From Martinezella tropici (GTDB lineage: Bacteria; Pseudomonadota; Alphaproteobacteria; Rhizobiales; Rhizobiaceae), in NCBI RefSeq assembly GCF_008370325.1, contig NZ_VNIP01000015.1, forward strand, positions 62,001 through 126,000: a DNA stretch of 64,000 bases. The letters run 5' to 3'. Positions within the stretch are counted from its first letter, which is position 1; each line of letters begins with the position of its first letter. The notes under the pieces are model-generated. The model was given only the letters and a program-made list of their open reading frames with translations, was not told the origin of the DNA and ran no database searches. The translations under genes were made by a program, and so were the position numbers. This document shows, one piece after another, positions 1-8,487 of this stretch.

Positions 1-606
1 CGCGCTGCTGCCGATCTCGGCTACCGCATCAAGCTGCTGGGCGTCGCCCAGCGCACTGAAAGCGGCATCGAACAGCGTGTGCATCCGACCATGGTGCCGC
101 TCGATTCGGTTATTGCGCAGGTCGATGGCGTCACCAATGCCGTGGCGATTGAATCCGATATCCTCGGCGAATTGCTGATGGTCGGCCCTGGCGCCGGCGG
201 CAATGCGACGGCCTCGTCCGTCCTCGGCGACATCGCCGATATCGCCAAAAGCCGCCCGGGCGAGCAGCGCGTGCCTGTGCTCGGCCATCCTGCTAAGGCG
301 CTGGAACCCTATCGCAAGGCGCAGATGCAGAGCCATGAAGGCGGTTATTTCATCCGCCTTACCGTGCTCGACCGCACCGGCGTCTTCGCGAGCGTCGCGA
401 CCCGCATGGCGGAAAACCATATTTCGCTCGAATCGATCGTGCAGCGCTCCAAGCAGCATCTGGCGCCGTCCGATCACCAGACGATCGTCCTCGTCACCCA
501 TGCGACGACAGAGGATTCGGTGCGCAAGGCGGTTGCCTCCATCAAGAACGAAGGCTATCTCGTCGGCGAGCCGCAGGTCATCCGTATCGAGCGGCCGAAA
601 GAATAG
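1..606 (+). CDS. hom: Homoserine dehydrogenase, C-terminal part (cut by window start)
   Basis: The frame is open from the first base, so the gene starts upstream of the window. About 201 residues remain, ending at TAG. The visible part begins inside the catalytic domain (IKLLGVAQRTESGIEQRVHPTMVP) and ends in an ACT-type regulatory domain (GGYFIRLTVLDRTGVFASVA), which in this family mediates feedback control by threonine. The enzyme reduces aspartate semialdehyde to homoserine for threonine and methionine synthesis. recJ follows after 53 bases. The substrate-binding motif and the ACT domain make the family call firm, although the NADP-binding half is not visible. Confidence 0.93.
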   Translation, partial: RAAADLGYRIKLLGVAQRTESGIEQRVHPTMVPLDSVIAQVDGVTNAVAIESDILGELLMVGPGAGGNATASSVLGDIADIAKSRPGEQRVPVLGHPAKALEPYRKAQMQSHEGGYFIRLTVLDRTGVFASVATRMAENHISLESIVQRSKQHLAPSDHQTIVLVTHATTEDSVRKAVASIKNEGYLVGEPQVIRIERPKE

Positions 607-659
607 GCCGACAGCGGCGGCGTTTCTCATAAAGACGCCGCCCTCAATTTCCGGGAGAG

Positions 660-2465
660 ATGGTGGAGCAACCGGTCGATCCAGTTCAGCGGGCATTTCT
701 GGGTGTCGAGCGCTCGGTGTCAGGCAATCGCTGGGTTTCCCGGCTGGATCAGGCCGGCCAGAACAGGGCTCTCGCCATTGCGCAGACGCATGGCTTGCCG
801 GAGCTGATCGCCCGCGTGCTTGCCGGCCGCGGTGTCGGGCAAGACGAAGCCATGGCTTTCCTCGATCCGACGATCCGTGGCCTGATGCCGGACCCATATC
901 TGCTGACCGATTGCGAAAAGGCCGCACAGCGCCTCCTGCAGGCGATCAGGAAGGGCGAGACGGTCGCGATCTTCGGCGACTACGATGTCGATGGCGCTGC
1001 CTCCTCGGCGCTCGTCTATCGCTTCCTGACGCATTTCGGCGTTCCGGCGAGCATCTACATTCCCGATCGCATCTTTGAGGGTTACGGCCCCAATCCCACA
1101 GCCATCAATCAGCTCATCGACAATGGCGCGACGCTGATCGTGACGGTCGACTGCGGCTCCACCAGCTTCGAATCGCTTGACGCGGCGAGGGCGCGCAATA
1201 TCGATGTCGTCGTCATCGATCACCATCAGGTGGCACACGAGCTGCCGCGTTGTCATGCCCTGGTCAATCCGAACCGTGAGGATGATCTGTCGGGGCAGGG
1301 GCATCTCTGTGCCGCCGGCGTCGTCTTCATGGTTTTGGTCGCAGCTTTGCGGCTCTTGCGCGAGGCCGGTGATTCCCGCGTGCGTTCGATCGATCTGCTG
1401 GCCTGGCTCGATATCGTTGCGCTCGCAACCGTTTGCGATGTCGTGCCGCTGAAGGGCCTCAACCGCGCCTATGTAGTCAAGGGGCTGATCGCTGCTCGTC
1501 ATCAGGGCAATCTCGGGCTTGCCGCGCTGTTTCGCAAGGCGGGTCTCAACGGTCCTGTCTCACCCTATCATTTCGGCTTCCTCATCGGTCCGCGTATCAA
1601 TGCCGGCGGCCGCATCGGCGATGCAGCACTCGGCGCCCGCCTGCTGACACTGGAGGATACCGGCGAGGCGGAAACGATCGCCGCAAAGCTCGACGAGCTC
1701 AATCGTGAGCGGCAGGCCATGGAAGCCGCCATGCTGCAGGAAGCAGAGGGCGAGGCGCTGGCGGAATATGGCAATGGCGATGGCGCCGCCGTCATCATCA
1801 CGGCGCGCGAGAACTGGCATCCGGGAATCGTCGGCCTCATCGCATCGCGCCTCAAGGACAAGTTCCGCAGGCCGGCCTTCGCCATCGCCTTCGATCCGAT
1901 GGGGAAGGGGACCGGTTCCGGCCGCTCCATCAATGGCTTCGACATGGGCCGCATGGTGCGTGCGGCCGTCGATGCCGGCCTGCTGGTCAAGGGTGGCGGC
2001 CATGCCATGGCGGCAGGCCTGACGGTGGAACGAAGCAATCTCGGAAAGCTGCGGGCCTTCTTTACCGAAAAGGCGGAGAAGCAGGTGGCCGGGCTGGTGG
2101 CCAACGAAACGCTGAAGATCGACGGCGCGCTCGGCGCAAGCGGCGCGACCGTCGAGCTCATCGACAGGCTCGAGACGGCTGGCCCTTATGGCTCGGGCCA
2201 TCCACAGCCCGTCTTCGCGCTTCCGAGCCACAGGCTGCGCGATTCCCGCCTTGTCGGCCAGTCGCACATCAAGATCACACTGGAGGCCCAGGATGGCGGC
2301 CGGGTGGATGGCATCGCCTTCCGCGCGGCGGAGACGCCTTTGGGCGAGCTGCTGATGTCGTCGCGCGGCGCGCAGATCCATGTGGCAGGTACGCTCGGCG
2401 CCGATCACTGGCAGGGAAGCCGACGCGTGCAGCTTCGCGTCACGGACGCCGCCAAGGCTCCGTGA
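660..2465 (+). CDS. recJ: Single-stranded-DNA-specific 5'-3' exonuclease RecJ
   Basis: The protein has 601 residues, the usual length for RecJ. The DHH phosphoesterase core is complete: FGDYDVDGAAS near residues 103-113, VTVDCGS near 160, and VIDHHQ near 186. The C-terminal DHHA1 part has RINAGGRIGDA and KGGGHAMAAG, followed by an OB-like tail. RecJ degrades single strands in recombination, mismatch and base-excision repair in the cytoplasm. The ATG at 660 follows GGGAGAG, a fair ribosome-binding site. It lies downstream of hom and may be read from the same transcript. Confidence 0.95.
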   Translation: MVEQPVDPVQRAFLGVERSVSGNRWVSRLDQAGQNRALAIAQTHGLPELIARVLAGRGVGQDEAMAFLDPTIRGLMPDPYLLTDCEKAAQRLLQAIRKGETVAIFGDYDVDGAASSALVYRFLTHFGVPASIYIPDRIFEGYGPNPTAINQLIDNGATLIVTVDCGSTSFESLDAARARNIDVVVIDHHQVAHELPRCHALVNPNREDDLSGQGHLCAAGVVFMVLVAALRLLREAGDSRVRSIDLLAWLDIVALATVCDVVPLKGLNRAYVVKGLIAARHQGNLGLAALFRKAGLNGPVSPYHFGFLIGPRINAGGRIGDAALGARLLTLEDTGEAETIAAKLDELNRERQAMEAAMLQEAEGEALAEYGNGDGAAVIITARENWHPGIVGLIASRLKDKFRRPAFAIAFDPMGKGTGSGRSINGFDMGRMVRAAVDAGLLVKGGGHAMAAGLTVERSNLGKLRAFFTEKAEKQVAGLVANETLKIDGALGASGATVELIDRLETAGPYGSGHPQPVFALPSHRLRDSRLVGQSHIKITLEAQDGGRVDGIAFRAAETPLGELLMSSRGAQIHVAGTLGADHWQGSRRVQLRVTDAAKAP

Positions 2466-2526
2466 AATAAATCATTCACAGCGTCGTTTTAAGAAACAAA
2501 ATCAATGATTTCGAAGGAAGGGACAG

Positions 2527-2601
2527 TGGCACGCCCTAGGGGAGTCGAACCCCTCTTTACAGAATGAAAATCTGTCGTCCTAACCGATAGACGAAGGGCG
2601 C
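2527..2601 (-). tRNA. tRNA-Glu (TTC)
   Basis: Reading the minus strand, a 75-base cloverleaf starts GCGCCCTTCG and ends with an encoded CCA. The acceptor stem GCGCCCT pairs with AGGGCGT, with one G-U at the first pair. The anticodon loop TTTTCAT gives anticodon TTC, and the T arm carries GGTTCGACTCC. Discriminator base is G. It is the last of three tandem tRNA-Glu genes on this strand. Confidence 0.95.
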
Positions 2602-2731
2602 GTGCTGTGGCGCCCTTATAGTCAGCACCCTTCATTCCCGCAAGCGGAAAAACGAGAAAAATCCCAGAAAAAACCATGACTAGTCGAAGATTTTTCAAGG
2701 CGATTGTGGAAAACTTGGAACCATCGCGATC

Positions 2732-2806
2732 TGGTACGCCCTAGGGGAGTCGAACCCCTCTTTACAGAATGAGAATCTGTCGTCCTAACCGATAGACGAA
2801 GGGCGC
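2732..2806 (-). tRNA. tRNA-Glu (CTC)
   Basis: This 75-base cloverleaf is nearly identical to its two neighbours. The anticodon loop is TTCTCAT, so the anticodon is CTC, and the discriminator base before CCA is A instead of G. It would read GAG, complementing the TTC copies on either side. Confidence 0.94.
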
Positions 2807-2820
2807 ATGCTGCAAGACCT

Positions 2821-2923
2821 AAAGCGTATCGCGATCTTTCAGATTCGCTTCTCGCTTTCGGTCTTTGATTGCGCGCATGTCGTTATCGCAAAACCGCTGC
2901 ACACTTTTGCGCGACATGTTCTA
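2821..2923. repeat. Interspersed palindromic element, copy 1
   Basis: It lies between the second and third tRNA-Glu genes. The right half is an imperfect inverted repeat (CGCATGTCG ... CGCGACATG) around the core AAAACCGCTGCACACTTTTG. Related cores occur at about 18367, 24953, 31361, 38618 and 60280, always between or just after genes. No open reading frame is present. Confidence 0.7.
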
Positions 2924-2991
2924 AATAGGAATAGCCTATTGCGTCCGCAAGCGGTAGCTCATTGAATTCAAAATGGGGAAAAGAACAACAG

Positions 2992-3066
2992 TGGCACGCC
3001 CTAGGGGAGTCGAACCCCTCTTTACAGAATGAAAATCTGTCGTCCTAACCGATAGACGAAGGGCGC
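2992..3066 (-). tRNA. tRNA-Glu (TTC), second copy
   Basis: This 75-base cloverleaf on the minus strand has the same sequence as the copy at 2527-2601, with anticodon TTC, discriminator G and encoded CCA. It is the first of the three in the direction of transcription. Confidence 0.95.
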
Positions 3067-3239
3067 GTTCAGCTGTTGTGTGGCGCGCTTATAGCGGGGT
3101 GATTTCATTCCTGCAAGCGGCAATTTTGCTTTTTTGTGGAAAAAATGACAGATGGGTGAAGCTGCCGCCGGCAATGAATAAGTGAGATTTAACAGGCTCT
3201 TGCCGGCTATATCAGAGATTCCCTGGAAACGCGGGCTCT

Positions 3240-4061
3240 TTACTGGCCGCTCGCAGCCTGCACCGGTTGCACCAGCAGCTTGCCGTTCTGGGGCTGGTTC
3301 TTCGACGCGATGAACTGCGCCAGGGCGGCCGCCTGTCTGCCGTTCAATTCGCGGACGTTCGGGTTCGGCGTCGCCGCAACTCCCGACGCCGTCACCTGGG
3401 CAATCGGCCGCGGCGAACCCGCAGCCGGCGAGGTTGCATTGCGGATGACGGGCGGCGGCAGCATATCGGCCGAGGTGCGGCCGTTCGGCGCGCCTGCGTC
3501 ATCCATCGACTGCGGCGCCGTGGTCCGCATCGCTGTCGGCGGCGTGCTGTAGACGCTGCGCATCATTGGCGTGATGGCTTGCGTGCCGCCATCGGGCTGG
3601 GTCTTTGCAAGCGTCCCGTCCGGGTTGACGGCGATCGGCGGCGGAGCTGAAAAGATGCTGCTTCTGTTGGCATTGACGCCTGTCGGCTGTGTGACCAGGC
3701 CGGCAATGCCAGTCTGTCCATCCGCGGGAGCTGCCGTCGGGGCCGGATAGAGCGCCTGATTCTGCTGGGCGATGATCTGCTGGCGCGTGCCGTTGACGCT
3801 GTGCACGAGTGGATCGCGATAGCTGCCGTCGGCTTTGCGCCGGGCGTCGGCCTTGTTGTTCATGTCGGCCGCGAGCTGCTCTGCCGCTGTAAGCTGCGCG
3901 GCGGGCACGACTTCCGATGTCTCCGTCGGCTTCTTGGCCGTGGTCGCGCAGCCGGCGATCATCACAAATGAGGCGATGACGGCAATAGTGCTTGCTAGCT
4001 TCTTCCCGCCGTATAAAATCTGTTGATCGCACATGGACGTTCCCTGCAAAAAAGTCTGCAT
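3240..4061 (-). CDS. Conserved lipoprotein of unknown function
   Basis: The protein has about 273 residues. The N-terminus has a basic segment (GGKK), a hydrophobic stretch (LASTIAVIASFVM) and the lipobox IAGC, so it should be lipid-modified and exported. The rest is low in recognisable domains and rich in Pro, Ala, Thr and Asn, with an N-terminal charged segment. The ATG at 4061 has a perfect AGGAGG eight bases upstream; an ATG at 4034 with AGGGA is a good alternative and would give a more typical signal peptide. I do not recognise a family, and function is unknown. It is followed on the same strand by the tRNA-Glu genes. Confidence 0.75.
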   Translation of the reverse strand: MQTFLQGTSMCDQQILYGGKKLASTIAVIASFVMIAGCATTAKKPTETSEVVPAAQLTAAEQLAADMNNKADARRKADGSYRDPLVHSVNGTRQQIIAQQNQALYPAPTAAPADGQTGIAGLVTQPTGVNANRSSIFSAPPPIAVNPDGTLAKTQPDGGTQAITPMMRSVYSTPPTAMRTTAPQSMDDAGAPNGRTSADMLPPPVIRNATSPAAGSPRPIAQVTASGVAATPNPNVRELNGRQAAALAQFIASKNQPQNGKLLVQPVQAASGQ

Positions 4062-4237
4062 CGGAACGGCCTCCTGCGAGGGACGATGATACCGCACGCG
4101 CCGACTGGGAACGATGACCGCGCGATATCCGATGCATGATGCTTCGAGTCGTCCAAGCATGCCGGAGGATAGGCATGGGCGGCAAGCGCGAAACGGATGG
4201 CTCCGCGCGTGCCGTAAGCCTCGCGAAAGCTTGGCTT

Positions 4238-4678
4238 CTACCAGGAGCCGGTATTGGGCATCGAGGCCCAAGGTTCGGCAGACGGAAGATTGTCGCCCTT
4301 CTGGAGAATTTCGATGGAAATGCCGTCCGGAGAGCGCACGAAGGCCATGTGACCGTCGCGCGGCGGGCGATTGATCGTGATGCCGTTGTCCATGAGCTTC
4401 TGGCAGGTCGCGTAGATGTCGTCGACCTCATAGGCGAGGTGGCCGAAATTGCGTCCTCCGCTATATTCCTCCGGGTCCCAGTTGTAGGTCAGTTCCAGGC
4501 TGGGGGCGCCATTGCTGCGAGACGATTCGGCATCCTCGCTTGCTGCAAGGAATACGAGTGTGAAGCGGCCTTTCTCGTTCTCATAGCGGCGAGTTTCTGT
4601 AAGGCCGAACAAGGTGCTATAAAAATGCAACGAGGCGTCGAGATCGGTGACACGGACCATCGTATGGAGATAACGCAT
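4238..4678 (-). CDS. gloA: Lactoylglutathione lyase (glyoxalase I)
   Basis: The protein has 146 residues and a single VOC fold. The start MRYLHTMVRVTDLDASLHFY and the later NFGHLAYEVDDIY and PDGISIEIL segments are those of glyoxalase I, with metal-ligand candidates His5, Glu at ELTYN, His at GHLAYE and Glu at IEIL. The enzyme isomerises the methylglyoxal-glutathione hemithioacetal to S-lactoylglutathione. The ATG at 4678 has GAGAGGA just upstream. It lies ahead of the lipoprotein gene on the same strand, 176 bases away, which may be chance. Confidence 0.93.
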   Translation of the reverse strand: MRYLHTMVRVTDLDASLHFYSTLFGLTETRRYENEKGRFTLVFLAASEDAESSRSNGAPSLELTYNWDPEEYSGGRNFGHLAYEVDDIYATCQKLMDNGITINRPPRDGHMAFVRSPDGISIEILQKGDNLPSAEPWASMPNTGSW

Positions 4679-4875
4679 TCTATTTCCTCTCTTAATGTTG
4701 CGCTGGCCCGATCTTCGATCGAGGCACCAGCTTCGCGCAAGTCTTGGAGCAATAATCTTAGGGTGGGAATAAACGAAAACTAGGACTTGCGCTTTTCCGT
4801 TACCAAGATGTTAATCTTGATATCAGGGAATCAGTTAACCGTAACAGTGTGACGCGTAATCGAGGGCTGGCTAGG

Positions 4876-5454
4876 ATGGGTGACAGAATTTCATCGAAGG
4901 GAGTTGACGACTTCGAGGAGATGTCGGGCGATACCGTCGAGCTCATCGAAATCTCAGGCGTCGTCAAGTGGTTCGATGTCGCCAAGGGATTCGGTTTTAT
5001 CGTGCCCGACAACGGCATGCAGGATGTATTGCTGCATGTGACGTGTCTGCGCCGTGATGGTTATCAGACGATCCTTGAAGGAACCCGCATCGTTGCGCTG
5101 ATCCAACGCAGGGAGCGTGGCTATCAGGCCTTCAAGATCCTCTCCATGGATCAGTCGACCGCCGTTCATCCTTCGCAGATGCCGCCGGTGCGCACGCATG
5201 TGCAGGTGACGGCGACGAGCGGTCTGGAGCGCGCGCTGGTGAAGTGGTTCAACCGCACCAAGGGCTTCGGCTTCCTGACGCGCGGCGAGGGCACCGAGGA
5301 TATTTTCGTGCACATGGAAACGCTGCGCCGTTTCGGTCTGGCCGAGCTGCGGCCGGGGCAGGTGGTGCTGGTCCGCTTCGGGCCGGGCGAAAAGGGCCTG
5401 ATGGCGGCGGAAATCCATCCGGATGCGCCGAGCCCGGTGACGCGGCCGCACTGA
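4876..5454 (+). CDS. Cold-shock protein with two cold-shock domains
   Basis: The protein has 192 residues and two cold-shock domains. The first (about residues 24-95) has VVKWFDVAKGFGFIVPD with RNP1 KGFGFI. The second (about 120-187) has VKWFNRTKGFGFLTRG and the RNP2-like DIFVHMETL. They are joined by a linker rich in Pro, Thr and Val. Such proteins bind single-stranded RNA or DNA; two-domain versions are typical of alphaproteobacteria. I chose the ATG at 4876 because the N-terminus then resembles rhizobial relatives; a GTG at 4849 would add nine residues. The DUF192 gene begins two bases after its stop, so the two are probably co-transcribed. Confidence 0.92.
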   Translation: MGDRISSKGVDDFEEMSGDTVELIEISGVVKWFDVAKGFGFIVPDNGMQDVLLHVTCLRRDGYQTILEGTRIVALIQRRERGYQAFKILSMDQSTAVHPSQMPPVRTHVQVTATSGLERALVKWFNRTKGFGFLTRGEGTEDIFVHMETLRRFGLAELRPGQVVLVRFGPGEKGLMAAEIHPDAPSPVTRPH

Positions 5455-5455
5455 T

Positions 5456-5968
5456 ATGAATAGAGACATATTTCCTGGAGTTCTGAAAAGCGCCGTTTTG
5501 GCGCTTTTTCTCGTTGGGGCCATCGCGCCATCTTCCTTCGCGGCACAAACCGCGGAACAGCAGCTGATGGCTTTCAACTCGGAGCCTCTGACGATCGTAT
5601 CGGCCAAGGGGCAAACCCATAAATTCACCGTGGAGCTGGCGCTGACGCCGGCACAGCTTGAATATGGTCTGATGTATCGCGACAAGCTGCCGGCCGACCA
5701 TGGCATGCTGTTCGATTTCGGCGCGCCGCGGCCGGTCATGATGTGGATGAAGAACACCAAGCTGTCGCTTGACATGCTCTTTCTGGACCAGAACGGTATC
5801 ATTACCCATATCCAGGAAGACGCCGTCCCCTATTCCGAATCGATCATCAATTCCGGCGGACCGATCGCCTATGTGATCGAACTGAATAGCGGGATAGTGA
5901 GGAAGCTTGGCCTCGCCGTTGGCGACAAGGTGACGAGTGCCACGATCTCGGCAAAGCTCGGCAAGTAG
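5456..5968 (+). CDS. Exported DUF192 family protein
   Basis: The protein has 170 residues. A signal peptide is clear (hydrophobic LKSAVLALFLVGAIA, cleavage likely after SSFAA). The mature part holds the DUF192 hallmarks: LEYGLMYRDKLPADHGMLFDF, VMMWMKNTKLSLDMLF and the C-terminal IVRKLGLAVGDKV. Function is unknown in the family; a periplasmic location follows from the signal. The start codon follows the cold-shock stop by one base and no ribosome-binding site is free of the upstream gene, so translation is probably coupled. Confidence 0.88.
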   Translation: MNRDIFPGVLKSAVLALFLVGAIAPSSFAAQTAEQQLMAFNSEPLTIVSAKGQTHKFTVELALTPAQLEYGLMYRDKLPADHGMLFDFGAPRPVMMWMKNTKLSLDMLFLDQNGIITHIQEDAVPYSESIINSGGPIAYVIELNSGIVRKLGLAVGDKVTSATISAKLGK

Positions 5969-6117
5969 TTTTTCGTCTGGGAAGATCTGCCCGGCGTGAT
6001 TTTACCTGTTGCAGCGGGCAGGCGAACCGTGTATCTCCCCACTCGTTCCGCAAACGGGTATCCGGCGGTACAAAAATCAGATCCGATTGCCTGTGTGGGC
6101 TGATCGTGCTGACGGTA

Positions 6118-6194
<77 letters not shown>

Positions 6195-6359
6195 TTTAAA
6201 CCCCCTTATTGATATCGCTGATGGTGGCTGCCTTTTTGCTTGAAAACAAAGGGATTCGCGGCTAAGCAAAGTCGTATTCGCGTGGCCCGTAAGGGGCTGC
6301 GCCAAGACAAGAGAAGCAAAAAGCGGATCATTCCCGCTTGATTCGGAGGCGCTGCAGCA

Positions 6360-6665
6360 ATGCCTGCCAAGATTTATCGTCCCGCAAAGACCGCCATGCA
6401 GTCCGGCAAGGCCAAGACCAATCTCTGGGTTCTGGAATTCGATCAGGAAACTCCGCGAAAGATCGATCCGATTATGGGCTATACATCATCGGGCGATACG
6501 CGCCAGCAGCTCAAGCTGACGTTCGAGACGCAGGAGCAGGCGGAAGACTATGCCAAGCGCAACGGCATCGACTATCGCGTCATCGCGCCGAAGGATCCGA
6601 TCCGGCAGACCGTGTCCTATTCCGACAACTTCCGCTTCAACCGCATCCAGCCCTGGACTCACTGA
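6360..6665 (+). CDS. NDUFS4-like accessory subunit of respiratory complex I
   Basis: The protein has 101 residues, from ATG at 6360 with CGGAGG upstream. The segments MPAKIYRPAKTAMQSGKAKT, WVLEFDQETPRKIDPIMGYT, QLKLTFETQEQAEDYAKRNG and the end FSDNFRFNRIQPWTH-like tail match the conserved region of the ETC complex I (NDUFS4/18 kDa) family. Alphaproteobacterial complex I carries this subunit, which mitochondria inherited. It sits alone, far from any nuo operon, between two tRNA genes. Confidence 0.9.
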   Translation: MPAKIYRPAKTAMQSGKAKTNLWVLEFDQETPRKIDPIMGYTSSGDTRQQLKLTFETQEQAEDYAKRNGIDYRVIAPKDPIRQTVSYSDNFRFNRIQPWTH

Positions 6666-6756
6666 AGCCAAGCACTTATTGAACGTCGGCCATTGAGTTT
6701 GACGGCGGTTTCAGGCATGTGTTGCCCGCCGCACGCTAGGTGCGGCTAGGCCTTAC

Positions 6757-6833
6757 GGCCCCTTAGCTCAGCTGGATAGAGCACTTGCCTTCTAAGCATG
6801 TGGTCGCAGGTTCGAATCCTGCAGGGGTCGCCA
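6757..6833 (+). tRNA. tRNA-Arg (TCT)
   Basis: This is a 77-base cloverleaf from GGCCCCTTAGCTC to GTCGCCA. The acceptor GGCCCCT pairs with AGGGGTC with one G-U, the D arm is GCTC/GAGC, the loop CTTCTAA gives anticodon TCT, and the T arm is GCAGGTTCGAATCCTGC. One T-T mismatch is seen in the anticodon stem. CCA is encoded. The sequence downstream changes character, as expected at an integration hotspot. Confidence 0.94.
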
Positions 6834-7143
6834 TTTTCCCGATTGTCCATACCGAAGACATAGGTAACAGTTTGTCCCTGCGCTGACTGATCGGGGCATT
6901 TCGCGGCATTTGATATGTCCCCTTTTTCGAGGAAGCCCACCCGCCCGGCTTCTTCCCGCTGAAGGTAAAATCTAGGAATTTTCGTTGAGCCTCAGTAGAC
7001 GTCAGCCGAACTCTTGACGGTGGTATGTGGATTTGGGATCGAATCGTGGTTGCATCACCGCTGAAACAATTCCTTATCCGAATTTGCTCTGCGGCAATAT
7101 CGTGTGGAGTAGTGCAATTGAACTCTTTTTTGTGGGGAATGGG
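6834..7143. other. Gene-free stretch after tRNA-Arg
   Basis: There is no convincing coding sequence in this 310-base gap. It begins directly at the tRNA-Arg 3' end and is less GC-rich than the core genes around it. A segment near 6860-6920 (around GGTAACAGTTTGTCC) reads like debris of a mobile element, but I cannot assign it to a family. No copy of the tRNA 3' end that could mark a second attachment site was seen downstream. Confidence 0.4.
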
Positions 7144-7896
7144 ATGCTCGGTTGGCTAGAGAGGTTGTTGCGTGGCCCGTCATCGAAAGCAAAGTTCGTT
7201 GAATTACCTGGTGATGCGGAAGCTAATCTAGCTGCGCACGCTCAGGTCCATCTTAAACCAAAAGCCATTACAGAAGGTCCGGTGACGCTCCCCATTTGGT
7301 TTGATTTTCCGGCACATCACAGCAAGCCCCCCACCTATGACGGAGTTTTCTGGGAAGTCGAACCATGGGGGGAGTACCTCTATTATCTAGCCGGCGCATT
7401 TCAGAAAAATAATAAGGGACTTCTGCGTTTCGGTACTGCTCCATTAGAAGTCCGAGCCGAACGCAACTTTGAGACCGACGCCATACGCGCACGTTTACTG
7501 GATGGAGACCGCGCACAAATGGAGGCCCGCAGCAGCAAGCCTTGGCAAGGCATGACTGTTTATGACGCCTGCCGCCTCTTGCTACCCGAAGCGCAAGCCT
7601 CAGGTAGCGAGTCTTGGGTCGGAGCTTTCAAAAGCACGTCTTCGGATGTCCGGGAGGGGCGGTCGCATTTGGTACTGGGCCTGCGCTCTCAGACCAACGA
7701 ACCCTATGTTGAAGTCATATACGAGCGATATTACCCGCCAACGGCAGGCCGCCGAGAGCCATTCCTCTTCGAAGTCAAAACCCAATGCAGGCTTACGGAC
7801 GTCGCAGTCGGTGACGTTGTCACTCTACATGAAGAAGTGGCCGCGAATTATCGCGACGTGCCGTCGACACGCGTGAGGGGCGCGATAAAAATGTGA
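7144..7896 (+). CDS. Hypothetical protein, probably horizontally acquired
   Basis: The protein has 250 residues if it starts at the ATG at 7144, which has GGGGA six bases upstream (start MLGWLERLLRG). An in-frame start at 7027 would add 39 residues that look unrelated. There is no signal peptide or clear membrane segment. It is acidic to neutral with aromatic-rich stretches (FWEVEPWGEYLYYLAGAF, VIYERYYPP). I do not recognise a family. Codon use is less GC-biased than in neighbours (many GAA, AAT, TTT, ATA codons), which with its place behind tRNA-Arg suggests transfer. Function is unknown. Confidence 0.6.
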   Translation: MLGWLERLLRGPSSKAKFVELPGDAEANLAAHAQVHLKPKAITEGPVTLPIWFDFPAHHSKPPTYDGVFWEVEPWGEYLYYLAGAFQKNNKGLLRFGTAPLEVRAERNFETDAIRARLLDGDRAQMEARSSKPWQGMTVYDACRLLLPEAQASGSESWVGAFKSTSSDVREGRSHLVLGLRSQTNEPYVEVIYERYYPPTAGRREPFLFEVKTQCRLTDVAVGDVVTLHEEVAANYRDVPSTRVRGAIKM

Positions 7897-7981
7897 GTTC
7901 GTTGGTGATCGCGCTAACGAAAGTTCCGAGATTCGAACGAGCAGGCTGCCGTCAGGTGCGGTCGGCCCAGCCGGGCCGCCT

Positions 7982-8152
7982 ATGGCAAGAACTCTGGCCA
8001 GTCAGTCTTGGCAGTCCGCCATTTCCGAGGCGGAGAACGCGATGGTTTCCTATCCGCTTCTCATCGGAACCGATGGCCAGACCCATGTGGTGACAAGCAG
8101 CAAGTGGCTGGCGAACCGGACTTTCGTCGGCAAGGACGGCCAAGGCGCATAA
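7982..8152 (+). pseudogene. Short ORF, possibly the tail of a degraded phage-type gene
   Basis: An ATG at 7982 opens 56 codons ending at TAA 8150-8152 (MARTLASQSWQSAISEAENA at the N-terminus, TFVGKDGQGA at the end). No ribosome-binding site is evident. The same frame runs open upstream to about 7886 and encodes SGAVGPAGPP, a collagen-like stretch of the kind seen in phage tail fibres, just before the ATG. A further fragment RFYKRSDLARAGYKI sits at about 8229-8276 in another frame behind a stop. The simplest reading is a decayed longer gene or genes; it could also be a genuine small protein. Confidence 0.35.
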
Positions 8153-8302
8153 TCCTCGGAACCATTAGGGAAGCCTTCTTCCCACTGGCAGCTCTCGCCG
8201 CATTCCTCAAGTCTAGGGGTTCATCGCCCGCTTTTACAAAAGGTCGGACTTGGCCCGAGCCGGATACAAGATCTGACGAAACCCGCCCATCCATCTCGAA
8301 AG

Positions 8303-8322
8303 CCCGCTCCGGCGGGTTTTTT
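8303..8322 (+). terminator. Rho-independent terminator
   Basis: The stem CCCGC/GCGGG with loop TCCG is followed by six T. It closes the accessory patch behind tRNA-Arg. The sequence from 8323 to 8487 shows no gene. Confidence 0.8.
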
Positions 8323-8487
8323 GCGCCTACCTCCTGAAAGTGCCCAAATCAAATGCCGCGGGATGAAAATGGCAGTTTAGAAGCCCCGAAAATCATATAA
8401 TGATTTCAATGCGCATCATGCAATATGGACAAACCAAGACCGCGTAATCGCGTACCGCTAGCCAAGCGACGTCAGTGCCATTCCTGT

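Noticed and set aside
6746..6940. 64-codon frame on the minus strand containing RIRTCDH
   Set aside because: It crosses the tRNA-Arg gene in antisense; this peptide is a well-known artefact of translating tRNA genes.
6757..8340. Integrative element with attachment sites at tRNA-Arg
   Set aside because: No integrase gene and no second copy of the tRNA 3' end were found, so only a remnant is claimed.
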